A DNA stretch of 47,920 nucleotides from Bacteroidaceae bacterium (GCA_024697945.1 JAILRU010000116.1:1-47920); one strand, 5' to 3'. Counted from the stretch's first letter, positions 16,296 through 25,776 are shown. The notes: generated by a model not told the origin, from the sequence alone. Program-made: numbers and translations.

Positions 16296-18007
16296 CAATG
16301 AATAAGATATCTTTCCTTTTATCATTTCTCGTTCTTTCAGTCTTCGTTACCTCCTGTAGCGACGACGAAGGACCTGCTACGCCCATCTCTTGGGATATCG
16401 GTGACCCCACAACTACAGACTATGCTGAGGATTACTATGCCGGTGGATTGCTTGGCACGACAACAGTGAATTCCGCTACAGCCTTCAAGCAGCCCACGAA
16501 AGTTGTTGAGTATGATGGCATGATGACCGCCTTTAACGAGGGCGAGTACCTCTTCGAAAAGGATTATAATACCAACACCGAGGGTGCTTTCCGAGGCTTG
16601 GGTCCTGTCTATGTACGTCGCGGCTGCCTCTACTGTCATCCTGGCTACGGCCACGGTGCCCGTCAGACGGAGTACAAGGCCGATAATCACCGCAACGGCT
16701 ACCTGCTCGTCATCTACGACAAGACTACCAACGCTTATATTCGTTCCGTTGCCGGCATGCCGCAGACGGGTGCTGTGAAGCCTTTCAAGGCTCCCATCGA
16801 TGAGAACCAGATTAAGATTGCATGGAATAACTACACCGATGAGTGGGGCAACCAGTTCCCCGACGGTGAGACCTACGAGCTCATCTATCCAGAGGTGACC
16901 ATCCCCTACTCTGCCTACTATGCTCCTGTTGTTGTGGCTCGGGGCGGTGAAGATGTGACACTGACCGAGGAACAATATGCTAATGAGATTGGTGTTTTAC
17001 TGGAATCGACCATCGGCATCTATGGCACCGGCCTCACCGATGCCATCCCCGACGACAGCATCACGGCGCAGTGGCTCGCCGAGAGCAAGTACTTCAACAG
17101 CATCGGCCGCACCGATGCCCTGAATCCCGCGATGTGGGACCAGACGACGGACACTTGGAAGAGCTATTACACGAACACTCTCCAGGGCGACGGTACGAAG
17201 TACGTGCGCCGTTACACGTACGCGATGTCACGTGGTCCCATCCTCGACGCAGCTGGTGCCAACGCCATTTGGAACATCACCAACGTCAACCGCAGCGACC
17301 GTCGCTATCATTACCTCGATTTGGCTGGCGTGTATTATGCCAAGAAATCATCGCAAGACCCAGAAGTGCAGGCAGGCTTCACGGAATACATCAACCGCAT
17401 CGATCCAACAAACGCTCATCCCGAGTGGCATACAGGTAACCTGGAGAAGGATATCTATACCTACCTGACCAGCAAGCAACTTGATGCCGAGATGACCGAC
17501 GCCCAATATAGGAACCTTATGGTCTGGCATCGTGGCTTGGCTGTTCCTGCCGCTCGTAACACGACAACCAATGATTTTAAAGCAGGCAAGCAGCTCTTCT
17601 CCCAGCTTGGTTGTGCCGCCTGCCACCGCCCATCGTGGCAGACGGGCGAGGACCATATTCAGGACCCTGCCAAGTTCTTTACCGCTGACAGTGACATGCC
17701 CCGCTATCCCCGACAGAAGATCTGGCCCTACACCGACTTCGTCCAGCATCGTCTATGGATGAAAAACGACATCCGCACTGGCTGGTGCCGCACCACGCCA
17801 CTTTGGGGACGCGGGCTGGCTGCCAAGTGTGGCAGTGGTGTAGAGCGTCTGCATGACTGCCGTGCCCGTAATGTGATGGAAGCCATCATGTGGCACGGTT
17901 GTAAGAACGAGGGAGGTACGAGTGATGCCTACAACAGCGTGGTGAAGTTCCGTAACCTGTCGAAAGAGGAACGTGACCAAGTTATCTATTTCCTTGAGTC
18001 TATCTAA
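16292..18007 (+). CDS. Di-heme oxidoreductase lipoprotein (thiol-oxidoreductase/DUF1111-like)
   Basis: A 571-residue lipoprotein (VFVTSC, Cys22) with two heme c attachment motifs, CLYCH (112-116) and CAACH (441-445). The spacing of the two c-type heme motifs and the overall length fit the di-heme oxidoreductase family, distantly related to MauG and cytochrome c peroxidases. It should act in the periplasm in electron transfer or peroxide chemistry and would need the cytochrome c assembly genes at 26633-28312. The start overlaps the imelysin stop (ATGA); a second ATG at 16298 is equally usable. Imelysin plus di-heme pairs recur in iron-related loci of other bacteria. Confidence 0.9.
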   Translation: MTMNKISFLLSFLVLSVFVTSCSDDEGPATPISWDIGDPTTTDYAEDYYAGGLLGTTTVNSATAFKQPTKVVEYDGMMTAFNEGEYLFEKDYNTNTEGAFRGLGPVYVRRGCLYCHPGYGHGARQTEYKADNHRNGYLLVIYDKTTNAYIRSVAGMPQTGAVKPFKAPIDENQIKIAWNNYTDEWGNQFPDGETYELIYPEVTIPYSAYYAPVVVARGGEDVTLTEEQYANEIGVLLESTIGIYGTGLTDAIPDDSITAQWLAESKYFNSIGRTDALNPAMWDQTTDTWKSYYTNTLQGDGTKYVRRYTYAMSRGPILDAAGANAIWNITNVNRSDRRYHYLDLAGVYYAKKSSQDPEVQAGFTEYINRIDPTNAHPEWHTGNLEKDIYTYLTSKQLDAEMTDAQYRNLMVWHRGLAVPAARNTTTNDFKAGKQLFSQLGCAACHRPSWQTGEDHIQDPAKFFTADSDMPRYPRQKIWPYTDFVQHRLWMKNDIRTGWCRTTPLWGRGLAAKCGSGVERLHDCRARNVMEAIMWHGCKNEGGTSDAYNSVVKFRNLSKEERDQVIYFLESI

Positions 18008-18021
18008 GGATTTATATTTAT

Positions 18022-18089
18022 ACTAAGAAACTCCTACATGTGGAGAAGTGAATCGGCGGTCATCGGAAACGGTGGCCGCCTTTCTTAGT
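18022..18089 (+). terminator. Structured terminator, possible three-way junction RNA
   Basis: A GC-rich hairpin at 18055-18080 has an 11-bp stem (two wobbles) capped by a GAAA tetraloop and is followed by TTTCTT. The 9-nt segments ACTAAGAAA (18022-18030) and TTTCTTAGT (18081-18089) are perfect complements that would enclose this hairpin plus a smaller CTCC/GGAG hairpin at about 18031-18045. At the least it is a terminator for the di-heme operon; the closed outer stem is more elaborate than a terminator needs. Confidence 0.65.
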
Positions 18090-18101
18090 TAGTTGACCTG
18101 A

Positions 18102-18134
18102 TTTGCTTTTTTTGCTTGCTTATTCGTACCTTTG
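18102..18134 (+). promoter_or_regulatory. Upstream promoter P1 of mannosidase operon
   Basis: TTTG at 18102-18105 and TACCTTTG at 18127-18134, 21 bp apart. It closely resembles the second promoter 87 bp downstream, suggesting a duplicated promoter segment. Confidence 0.55.
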
Positions 18135-18190
18135 ACCTGCGGTTGAAAGTACCCCCATTCAACATTAATAAGAAAAACATGGGTTCTTCT

Positions 18191-18221
18191 TTTGTAATGT
18201 GCTTGCTTATTTGTATCTTTG
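18191..18221 (+). promoter_or_regulatory. Promoter P2 of mannosidase operon
   Basis: TTTG at 18191-18194 and TATCTTTG at 18214-18221 with a 19-bp spacer, 33 nt upstream of the GH92 ATG. Confidence 0.7.
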
Positions 18222-18254
18222 TACCCAGATTTTGAAATTATAACGAACAATACA

Positions 18255-20423
18255 ATGAAAATCAGATTCCTCCTCCTCGGCCTTTTGCTTGCTGCTACAG
18301 CAAAAGCCGACAATTATGCAGAGTATGTAGATCCCAAAATCGGTACGGGAGACCACGGGCATGTGTTCGTAGGTGCCAATGTGCCTTTTGGTATGGTCAA
18401 TGCAGGTCCTACACAGATTGAAACTGGTTGGGACTGGTGCTCCGGCTATCACGAGTCTGGCACGAAGATTATCGGCTTTGCCCAGATGCATCTCAGCGGT
18501 ACCGGTTGCGGCGACTTGGGCGACATTGGCCTGATGCCCGTCTATGAAGACGTGGAGCTCAGCCGCGAAGGCATTGCCAGCGAGTACCGTCATGAAACGG
18601 AACGCATGGCTCCCGGCTATTACCGTGTAATACTGGACCGCTTCCACATCCAAGCCGAGGTGACGGCAACTCCACGTACCGCTCTCTATCGCTTCACCTT
18701 CCCCAAGGGCAGTAACAATGCCCGCATCATCATCGACCTGGAGAATACCATCGGCGACCAGGCCCGCGATACCCGTGTCATTCCCGTTGACGACTACACC
18801 CTGATGGGTTACCGTCGCAGTCATGGTTGGGCAAACGACCAGATTGTCTATTTCTGCATGAAGTTCAGCCAACCCATCCACAACTGGCTGAGTGAGGGTC
18901 CCAATGCCAAGTACGGAATTGCCACCTTTGAGGTTGGTCCTGGCGATGATGTGATGGTCAAGGTGGCACTCTCTCCCACCAGCGAGGCCAATGCCCTGCT
19001 CAACCTGAATGCCGAACAACCTGGTGGCTTTGACTTCCAGGGCGTTGCCAACGCCGCTCTCGAGGCTTGGAACGAGCAACTCTCCCGTATCAAGGCAACC
19101 TTCCGCACCGAGCGCGAGCGCACCATATTCTACACCGCTATGTACCACTACATGGTTGCTCCTCAGCTGTGGAACGACGTGACAGGCGACTACATGGGTG
19201 CTGACTTCAAAGTTCACCGCGGTGCCGACTACAATACCCTCACCACCTGGAGCCTTTGGGATACCTACCGTGCAGCTCATCCGCTGGCAACCATCATCAT
19301 GCCTGACCGTATGCGCGATTATGCCAAGACGATGCTGGCCATCTATCGCGAATGGGGCGAACTGCCCGTATGGCATCTGGTTAGCAACGACACCTACTGC
19401 ATGGTGGGCGAACCAGCTGTTCCCGTCCTGTCCGACATCATCCTGAAGGGTGAGGCTGGCGACGACATTGACATCAACGAGGCTTACGAGGCTGTTTGCT
19501 CAAGTATGCTTCCCACAGAATATGGCAAGATGCGCCGTGTGCCCCTGCGCGGCAAAGACTATCTGGCAGAGCTGGGTTACCTGCCCTACGATGGACGCGA
19601 GGGCGAAGTCATCGGTAAAAGCATGGAATACTACATCGCTGCATGGGCTGCCGCACAACTTGCAGGCCGTCTGGGTCACAAGGAGGACAGCATCCGCTTC
19701 TATGAGGTGAGCATGAACTATAAGAGACTCTACGACCGCCGCGTGAACGTGATGCGTGCCCTCGACATGAAGGGCGAGTTCCGTCCTCTTCCAGAGAACT
19801 TCAACCCCAACCAGCAGACTCGCGACTATACTGAGGGCAATCCTTGGCAATATACTTTTCTGGTACCTCACGACGTGAAGGGCTTGGCTGAGGTGATGGG
19901 CGGTGATAAGGCTCTGGAACAGCGTCTGGACGACCTGTTGGCTGCCAGCAGTGATCTTGGCGAAGGTGCTGCCCTCGACATTTCCGGCCTTATCGGTCAG
20001 TATGCTCACGGCAATGAGCCCAGCCACCACATCCTCTACATGTATAACTACGTCGGACAGCCGCGTAAGGCTCAGAAGTGGATTCGTCAGGTGATGGACG
20101 AACTCTATACCGACCAGCCTGCAGGTCTCTGCGGCAATGAGGACGTCGGTCAGATGTCCGCTTGGTATATCATGTCAGCCCTCGGCTTCTATCAGGTAGA
20201 GCCTTGTGGCGGAGTCTATCAACTTGGTTCGCCTATTGTCGAGGAAGCCGTTATTCCTGTTGGCGAGGACAAGACCTTCACCATCCGTACCCACGGCGGC
20301 AGCGACAAGGCCATCTATGTTAAGAAATACGTCCTGAACGGCAAGCCCATCAAGGGTACCACCATCACCCATGAGCAGATTATGGCTGGCGGTACGCTGG
20401 ACGTGTATATGACGGAGAAATAA
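18255..20423 (+). CDS. Secreted alpha-mannosidase, GH92
   Basis: A 722-residue calcium-dependent exo-alpha-mannosidase of the GH92 family, expected to trim alpha-1,2- or other alpha-linked mannose from N-glycans or yeast mannan. The ATG at 18255 starts a signal peptide (MKIRFLLLGLLLAATAKA). YVDPKIGTGDHGHVFVGANVP (24-44) and HLSGTGCGDLGD (79-90) are conserved N-terminal motifs. The C-terminal GNEDVGQMSAWY (about 627-638) holds the catalytic Glu and calcium/sugar-binding residues. First gene of an operon with GH125 (30 bp downstream) and the transglutaminase lipoprotein. Confidence 0.95.
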   Translation: MKIRFLLLGLLLAATAKADNYAEYVDPKIGTGDHGHVFVGANVPFGMVNAGPTQIETGWDWCSGYHESGTKIIGFAQMHLSGTGCGDLGDIGLMPVYEDVELSREGIASEYRHETERMAPGYYRVILDRFHIQAEVTATPRTALYRFTFPKGSNNARIIIDLENTIGDQARDTRVIPVDDYTLMGYRRSHGWANDQIVYFCMKFSQPIHNWLSEGPNAKYGIATFEVGPGDDVMVKVALSPTSEANALLNLNAEQPGGFDFQGVANAALEAWNEQLSRIKATFRTERERTIFYTAMYHYMVAPQLWNDVTGDYMGADFKVHRGADYNTLTTWSLWDTYRAAHPLATIIMPDRMRDYAKTMLAIYREWGELPVWHLVSNDTYCMVGEPAVPVLSDIILKGEAGDDIDINEAYEAVCSSMLPTEYGKMRRVPLRGKDYLAELGYLPYDGREGEVIGKSMEYYIAAWAAAQLAGRLGHKEDSIRFYEVSMNYKRLYDRRVNVMRALDMKGEFRPLPENFNPNQQTRDYTEGNPWQYTFLVPHDVKGLAEVMGGDKALEQRLDDLLAASSDLGEGAALDISGLIGQYAHGNEPSHHILYMYNYVGQPRKAQKWIRQVMDELYTDQPAGLCGNEDVGQMSAWYIMSALGFYQVEPCGGVYQLGSPIVEEAVIPVGEDKTFTIRTHGGSDKAIYVKKYVLNGKPIKGTTITHEQIMAGGTLDVYMTEK

Positions 20424-20453
20424 TCAGAGTAATCAGTAAAATCAGAAGCAACG

Positions 20454-21887
20454 ATGAAGAAACTAATGTTAGCCCTGCTGGTGAGCGCACCAATGTCCGC
20501 TTTCAGCGCCCCGAACTACTCTATGCCCGAGCCTGACAAGAAGCAGCAGGTGGCAGTACAGAGCACCATCAAGGACCTGCGTCCTGCCGAGAAAGACCGT
20601 CTCTTCCGCAGCGAAGCCATCGAGAAGCAGATTCTCGACCTCAAGCAGAAACTCACGGCCATCGACCCAAAGCTCTACTGGATGTTTGTCAACTGTTTCC
20701 CCAACACCCTCGACACGACAGTCTGGTATAGCAACGAGAGTGGCGACGACGATACTTTCGTCATTACCGGCGACATCGAGGCTATGTGGCTGCGCGACAG
20801 TGCTGCACAGGTATGGCCCTATCTGCGCTTTGTTAATCAGGACGAGCCACTGCGCCACCTTATTCGCGGTGTCATTCGTCGGCAATTTGCCTGCATCCTC
20901 ATCGACCCGTACGCCAATGCCTTTAACATCAAGGCTATAGAAAATGGTCACTGGATGTCGGACAACACAAAAATGAAGAAGGAACTGCACGAGCGCAAGT
21001 ACGAGATTGACTCGTTGTGCTATCCCTTGCGTCTCGCTTACGCATATTGGCAGAAGACAGGCGATACAAGCATCTTCGACGAGAAGTGGCTTCAGGTTGT
21101 ACGCGAGATTCTGCATGTCTTCCAGGATCAACAGAACTGGAACGGCCCCATCACCAACTATCGTTTCACCCGCAAGACCGAGGCTCTGCACGACACACGC
21201 TCCAACCGTGGCTATGGCCATCCAGGCAAACCTTGCGGCCTGATTGCCAGTGCCTTCCGTCCTTCTGATGACAGTACCATCTTCCCCTATTTGGTTCCCA
21301 GCAACTTCTTTGCGGTAAGTGTGCTACGAAAGGCTGCTATCATCCTGAATGATGTGAACAAGGAATATGGATTGGCAAGTGATTGTCGCCGCATGGCAAC
21401 TCAGGTGGAAGAGGCTCTGGAGAAGTATGCCGTCGTGGAGCATCCCAAGTATGGTAAAATTTATGCCTTCGAGGTAGATGCCTACGGTTCAGCTCTTCTG
21501 ATGGATGACTCCAATGCGCCCAGCCTGCTCTGTCTGCCCTATCTCACCGATGTTGCCATTGACGACCCCATCTACCAGAACACCCGCAAGTTTGTCTGGA
21601 GCGAGGATAATCCTTACTTCTTCAAGGGCAAGGCTGGTGAAGGTATTGGCGGCCCTCATTGTGGTCTGAACAAGCCTTGGCCCATGAGCTTGGTTATGAA
21701 GGCATTCACCACCAACGACCGTGCTGAGAAAGAATGGTGCGTACAACAGATTCTGAAAACAGACGGCGATACAGGATTCATGCATGAGTCTTTCAACAAG
21801 GACGATGCCAAGGACTTCACTCGCTCGTGGTTTGCTTGGGCCAATACCCTATTTGGTGAATTAATTGTAGATATGTATGCTGAGTAA
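20454..21887 (+). CDS. Exo-alpha-1,6-mannosidase, GH125
   Basis: A 477-residue metal-independent glycoside hydrolase (formerly DUF1237) that removes alpha-1,6-linked mannose. A signal peptide (MKKLMLALLVSAPMSAFS) directs it to the periplasm. Family landmarks are DTTVWYSNESGDDDTFVITGD followed by EAMWLRDSAAQVWPY near 90-125, a RSNRGYGHPGKPCG segment mid-protein, and GEGIGGPHCG towards the C-terminus. Length is normal. GH92 upstream and GH125 here make complementary specificities for high-mannose glycans. Its end overlaps the next gene by 11 nt. Confidence 0.93.
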   Translation: MKKLMLALLVSAPMSAFSAPNYSMPEPDKKQQVAVQSTIKDLRPAEKDRLFRSEAIEKQILDLKQKLTAIDPKLYWMFVNCFPNTLDTTVWYSNESGDDDTFVITGDIEAMWLRDSAAQVWPYLRFVNQDEPLRHLIRGVIRRQFACILIDPYANAFNIKAIENGHWMSDNTKMKKELHERKYEIDSLCYPLRLAYAYWQKTGDTSIFDEKWLQVVREILHVFQDQQNWNGPITNYRFTRKTEALHDTRSNRGYGHPGKPCGLIASAFRPSDDSTIFPYLVPSNFFAVSVLRKAAIILNDVNKEYGLASDCRRMATQVEEALEKYAVVEHPKYGKIYAFEVDAYGSALLMDDSNAPSLLCLPYLTDVAIDDPIYQNTRKFVWSEDNPYFFKGKAGEGIGGPHCGLNKPWPMSLVMKAFTTNDRAEKEWCVQQILKTDGDTGFMHESFNKDDAKDFTRSWFAWANTLFGELIVDMYAE

Positions 21888-24363
21888 GAGACAAATGATA
21901 TTGCAGGGAGCCCTCGTTGTGGGGCTCTTTGCTTTTATGACAGCCTGCACAGACCGCCGTGCTGATGAGATACAGGAAGCATTGGACTTTCTCTATGAGG
22001 GGATGCCTTTGCCCGACAGTGTGGACTATTCCCGCGAGTTCTGGGAAGCGAATGTTGCTGTGACCGTCCGCGCTCGACATGAGATGCCCTGGGGCGAGAA
22101 GGTGCCTGGGCGGGAATGGCGTCATTTCGTGCTTCCGCTGCGCGTCAACAACGAGGAACTTGACTCCTTCCGTATTGTCTATTATGACGAATTGCGCGAA
22201 CGTGTCAAGGACAAGACGATGTACGGCGCTGTGCTTGAGGTGAACCATTGGTGTCACGAGCATGTCAGCTATCAGCCCAGCGACAGTCGCACCTCTTCGC
22301 CCATGAATACATTACGTTCCGCCATTGGACGTTGCGGCGAGGAGAGCACCTTTACGGTTTCTGCTCTTCGTGCTGTCGGCATCCCTGCCCGTCAGGTCTA
22401 TACGCCGCGTTGGGCACATACCGATGACAATCATGCCTGGGTTGAGGCCTGGGTGGATGGCATGTGGTACTTCCTCGGAGCCTGCGAACCAGAGCCGGTG
22501 CTGAACCTTGGTTGGTTCAACGACCCTGCCAGCAGAGGCATGCTGATGCACACAAAGGTCTTTGGTGACTATACCGGGCCGGAGGATGTGGTGAAAAAGA
22601 CGGCATGCTATACAGAGATTAATGTCACGAAGAACTATGCCGACGTTGCTACCGTCATTGTGACAGTGCTTGGTGCCGACAGCCTGCCCGTCGAGGGTGC
22701 CACGGTTGATTTCCGCCTTTACAACTACGCCGAACTGTATCCTATTGTGTCCAAACAGAGCGATGTCAAGGGACAGTCCAAGCTGACTTGCGGCAAGGGC
22801 GACCTCGTTGTCTGGGCAAGCAAGGATGGACATTTCGGTTTTAGGAAAGTGAGTGTCGGTAAGGAGGCATTGGCTACTGTCGTACTCGACAAGGACAGCA
22901 CATATACAGCTTCGCTTGAGCTTGATCTGATGCCGCCTCTTGGGAAAGACAACAAACCGGATGTCAGTGCGGAATCCATTCGGGCCAACCGCAACCGCCT
23001 TGTCCGTGAGGACAGCATCCGGAGTGCCTATATGAAGGAAGCTTTCTGTCAGGACGCGGAACCGGACAGTCCCGAGGCGCTGGCACGCGCCAACTGGCAG
23101 ACTATCAAAGCCTTCAAGAACAACTCTTCCGACAAGAAGCGAGCTGATGATATTCTCTCCACGCTCTCGAAGAAGGACTATCGCGACGTCACGCTCGACG
23201 TGCTGGAGGATGCGGCATTGCACACCATCGACATCGACGATGCACTTTGGCAGTGGTATGTCCTTTGCCCGCGTGTCGCCAACGAGCGCCTAACGCCATG
23301 TCGCGCGGAGCTCCGGCAGAAGTTCGAGGGCATGTCTGCCGAGGAAATCGTGCAGTGGGTGACGGACAGCATCACGGTCGATGACACACGCAATCCGCAG
23401 CATCTCTGCATGAGTCCGCTCGGTGTTCTCCGACATCGAACCTGCGATGCGCACAGTCGCGACATTTTCTTCGTGGCGGCAGCCCGCAGCGCTGGCATCT
23501 TTTCGCGCATCGACGAGGTGACGGGCAAGGTGCAGTGGGTAGGCCCGAAAGATAGTGAATGGCACGATGTGTTGTTTGGTTGTGCCCAGGAAAAAACGGC
23601 CCCTCAAGGCACATTATATCTCTTCTATAGAGACCAGTCAGTGAAAGAGAATCCTTCCTACTACTCGCATTTCGCCCTGTCACGCATCGAAAACGGTCGC
23701 CCGAAAGTGCTGGAGTATCCAGAGGGTACGACGTGGAAGGACACCTTTACGGATGGCAATCAGGTCGAGGCAGGGCAATACATGCTTGTGAGCGGCACAC
23801 GATTGGCGAATGGCGGTGTGTGGGCGAACCTTGATTTCTTTGGTGTTAAAGCCCAGCAACAGCAAACTGTGCCTCTTCACCTGCGAGTGGAAGAAGGCCG
23901 TCTGCATGTCATTGCCAACTTTGATTGCGAGAACTATTTCACCAATGTCAAGGGTGTTCACAAGAAGATACTCGACACCACTGGACGCGGTTTCTATATC
24001 ATAGCCCTTATCCGCAGCGGACACGAACCCAGCACACACCTCCTGCACGACATGGAGGCTGTCAACATCCACATCTCGCAGTGGTCGCAATGTTATCTTA
24101 TGCTCTTCCCGAGTCAGGAGGACTATGACAACTTCGACCGCAAGGAGTTCGACGACCTGCCCGGCAACGTCCTCTTCGGCATTGCCGACCCAGAGACCGT
24201 TGAGGCTTTGCATATCCAGGAACTCACGCATGGCAACGAGGAACTGCCCATCATCATGCTGTGCGATACCTTTAACCGCGTCGTATGGTTCCGACAGGGT
24301 TACAACATCGGTCTGGCCGACCAGATGATGGATGCCCTACGCAAGATTATCACGAGAGAATAA
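21877..24363 (+). CDS. Transglutaminase-domain lipoprotein of mannosidase operon
   Basis: An 828-residue lipoprotein (MTAC, Cys24). Residues about 110-210 form a transglutaminase-like papain-fold domain with Cys153 (GRCGEES) and His186 (DDNHAWVEAW); the usual third Asp is not clear because the strand reads WYFLGACEPE. A beta domain (about 250-350) follows. A second, diverged transglutaminase-like module lies at about 505-570 (MSPLGVLRHRTCDAHSRD, Cys523). The C-terminal 130 residues look thioredoxin-fold-like but lack CxxC. Bacterial members are mostly proteases. Being coupled to GH92 and GH125, it may cleave the peptide part of glycopeptides; this is inference. Met7 (21895) is an alternative start without overlap. 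Its last 27 nt overlap the convergent flippase gene. Confidence 0.82.
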   Translation: MLSKRQMILQGALVVGLFAFMTACTDRRADEIQEALDFLYEGMPLPDSVDYSREFWEANVAVTVRARHEMPWGEKVPGREWRHFVLPLRVNNEELDSFRIVYYDELRERVKDKTMYGAVLEVNHWCHEHVSYQPSDSRTSSPMNTLRSAIGRCGEESTFTVSALRAVGIPARQVYTPRWAHTDDNHAWVEAWVDGMWYFLGACEPEPVLNLGWFNDPASRGMLMHTKVFGDYTGPEDVVKKTACYTEINVTKNYADVATVIVTVLGADSLPVEGATVDFRLYNYAELYPIVSKQSDVKGQSKLTCGKGDLVVWASKDGHFGFRKVSVGKEALATVVLDKDSTYTASLELDLMPPLGKDNKPDVSAESIRANRNRLVREDSIRSAYMKEAFCQDAEPDSPEALARANWQTIKAFKNNSSDKKRADDILSTLSKKDYRDVTLDVLEDAALHTIDIDDALWQWYVLCPRVANERLTPCRAELRQKFEGMSAEEIVQWVTDSITVDDTRNPQHLCMSPLGVLRHRTCDAHSRDIFFVAAARSAGIFSRIDEVTGKVQWVGPKDSEWHDVLFGCAQEKTAPQGTLYLFYRDQSVKENPSYYSHFALSRIENGRPKVLEYPEGTTWKDTFTDGNQVEAGQYMLVSGTRLANGGVWANLDFFGVKAQQQQTVPLHLRVEEGRLHVIANFDCENYFTNVKGVHKKILDTTGRGFYIIALIRSGHEPSTHLLHDMEAVNIHISQWSQCYLMLFPSQEDYDNFDRKEFDDLPGNVLFGIADPETVEALHIQELTHGNEELPIIMLCDTFNRVVWFRQGYNIGLADQMMDALRKIITRE

Positions 24364-25776
24364 GCTATTTCTCAGTTCCCGCCAATAAATCAGACCCGCG
24401 AAGGCTAGGATGAGCAGGGTACTGATGCCGATGTACAGCCATATTGGCCAGTCAGAAGGAATGCATGTCATCGCTCCATAGAATATGGCAGCGATGATTG
24501 CATATCCGGCCATTGAGCGAATGGGATAGGGAATGGGATAGAACCGCTGCCCTACGAAATAGCTCAAGAGCATGGCTGTGCCGTAGCCTGCAAAGCCACC
24601 CCATGCACAGGCCATGTAGCTGTAGCGCGGTATGCCCCAGATGTTGACGGTAAAGAGTACGATACAGCCTGCCAACGAGAACAGGGCACCGAAGTAAGTT
24701 TTGTCAATTAACTTGTACCAGAAAGAGAGGTTGAAGAAGATGCCCATCATGATTTCTGCTGCCATCACGATGGGGATGACGCGCAATCCCTCCCAGTAGT
24801 CTTCGCCAATCATGTAGCGGAGCAGCGGCAGCCAGCCCATCACACCAAGGAATGCCAACAGGGTGAAGATGACGAAGAACTTCATGCCCAAGGCATAATA
24901 CTCAGTCTTGTCAGCATCCTTCGCCTTTGCAAAGACTATGGGTTCGTAGGCGTAACGGAAGGCTTGAGTAATCAAAGCCATAATCATCGCGATTTTCACG
25001 CAGCTCCCGTACACGCCGAGCTCGACGTTGGCCTGTGCCTGGTCGGGATAAACTTTTGGGAAAAGTATCTTGTCTGCCACTTGATTCAGGATGCCCACGA
25101 CACTCAGCAGAAGTATCGGCCACGAGTAGGAGAGCATCCGTCGAAGTAGTGAGGAGTCAAATTTCCAACGTATCTTTACCAGATTCGGGATGAAGAAGAA
25201 GGTAACGAGGCTTGTCGAGATGAGATTTATGAAGAAGACATAGAAGACACTCGTCTTGTGGAGAACAACGAAATAGAGCAGGTTAAGGCCGATGTTGAGG
25301 AAGATGAAGAGCATTTTCAGCGTCATGAAACGTATGGGACGATGCTGGAAACGAAGGTAGCTGAAAGGCAGTGCCTGCAAAGCATCAAGGGCAACTACAG
25401 CAGCCATCATCAGCAAGTACTCCGGATGTGCTGAGTATCCAAGGTAATCAGCAATGGGAGTGATGAAGCCGAAGACAAGCAAAAGGAACAACGCGGTGAG
25501 GCTCCCCACCATCGCAAAGCCAGTGGAGAAGACTGTGTCGGGTTGCTCGCGCTCGTCGTTGGCAAAGCGGAAGAGCGTTGTCTCCATGCCAAACGTCAGA
25601 ATCGCGAAGAACAAAGCGGTGTACGCATACATGTTCGTGCTCACACCATAATCGCCCGATGCTTTCGGCATGTAGTGCGTATAGAGCGGTACGAGCAAGT
25701 AGTTGAGGAAGCGCCCGACGATGCTCGAGAGTCCGTAGATGGCCGTGTCTTTAGCCAGAGCCTTGAGGTTTGCCAT
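24337..25776 (-). CDS. Wzx-like polysaccharide flippase (MATE/MVF superfamily)
   Basis: A 479-residue inner-membrane protein with about 14 hydrophobic helices. The N-terminal KDTAIYGLSSIVGRFLNYLLVPLYT block is the usual opening of Bacteroidetes lipopolysaccharide/O-antigen translocases. It would flip lipid-linked oligosaccharides for surface polysaccharide or glycoprotein assembly. I chose the ATG at 25776, one base after the exonuclease III stop codon, rather than a TTG nine bases upstream. Its 3' end overlaps the convergent transglutaminase gene by 27 nt. No glycosyltransferases are adjacent, so its pathway is open. Confidence 0.88.
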   Translation of the reverse strand: MANLKALAKDTAIYGLSSIVGRFLNYLLVPLYTHYMPKASGDYGVSTNMYAYTALFFAILTFGMETTLFRFANDEREQPDTVFSTGFAMVGSLTALFLLLVFGFITPIADYLGYSAHPEYLLMMAAVVALDALQALPFSYLRFQHRPIRFMTLKMLFIFLNIGLNLLYFVVLHKTSVFYVFFINLISTSLVTFFFIPNLVKIRWKFDSSLLRRMLSYSWPILLLSVVGILNQVADKILFPKVYPDQAQANVELGVYGSCVKIAMIMALITQAFRYAYEPIVFAKAKDADKTEYYALGMKFFVIFTLLAFLGVMGWLPLLRYMIGEDYWEGLRVIPIVMAAEIMMGIFFNLSFWYKLIDKTYFGALFSLAGCIVLFTVNIWGIPRYSYMACAWGGFAGYGTAMLLSYFVGQRFYPIPYPIRSMAGYAIIAAIFYGAMTCIPSDWPIWLYIGISTLLILAFAGLIYWRELRNSLFSRDNLA

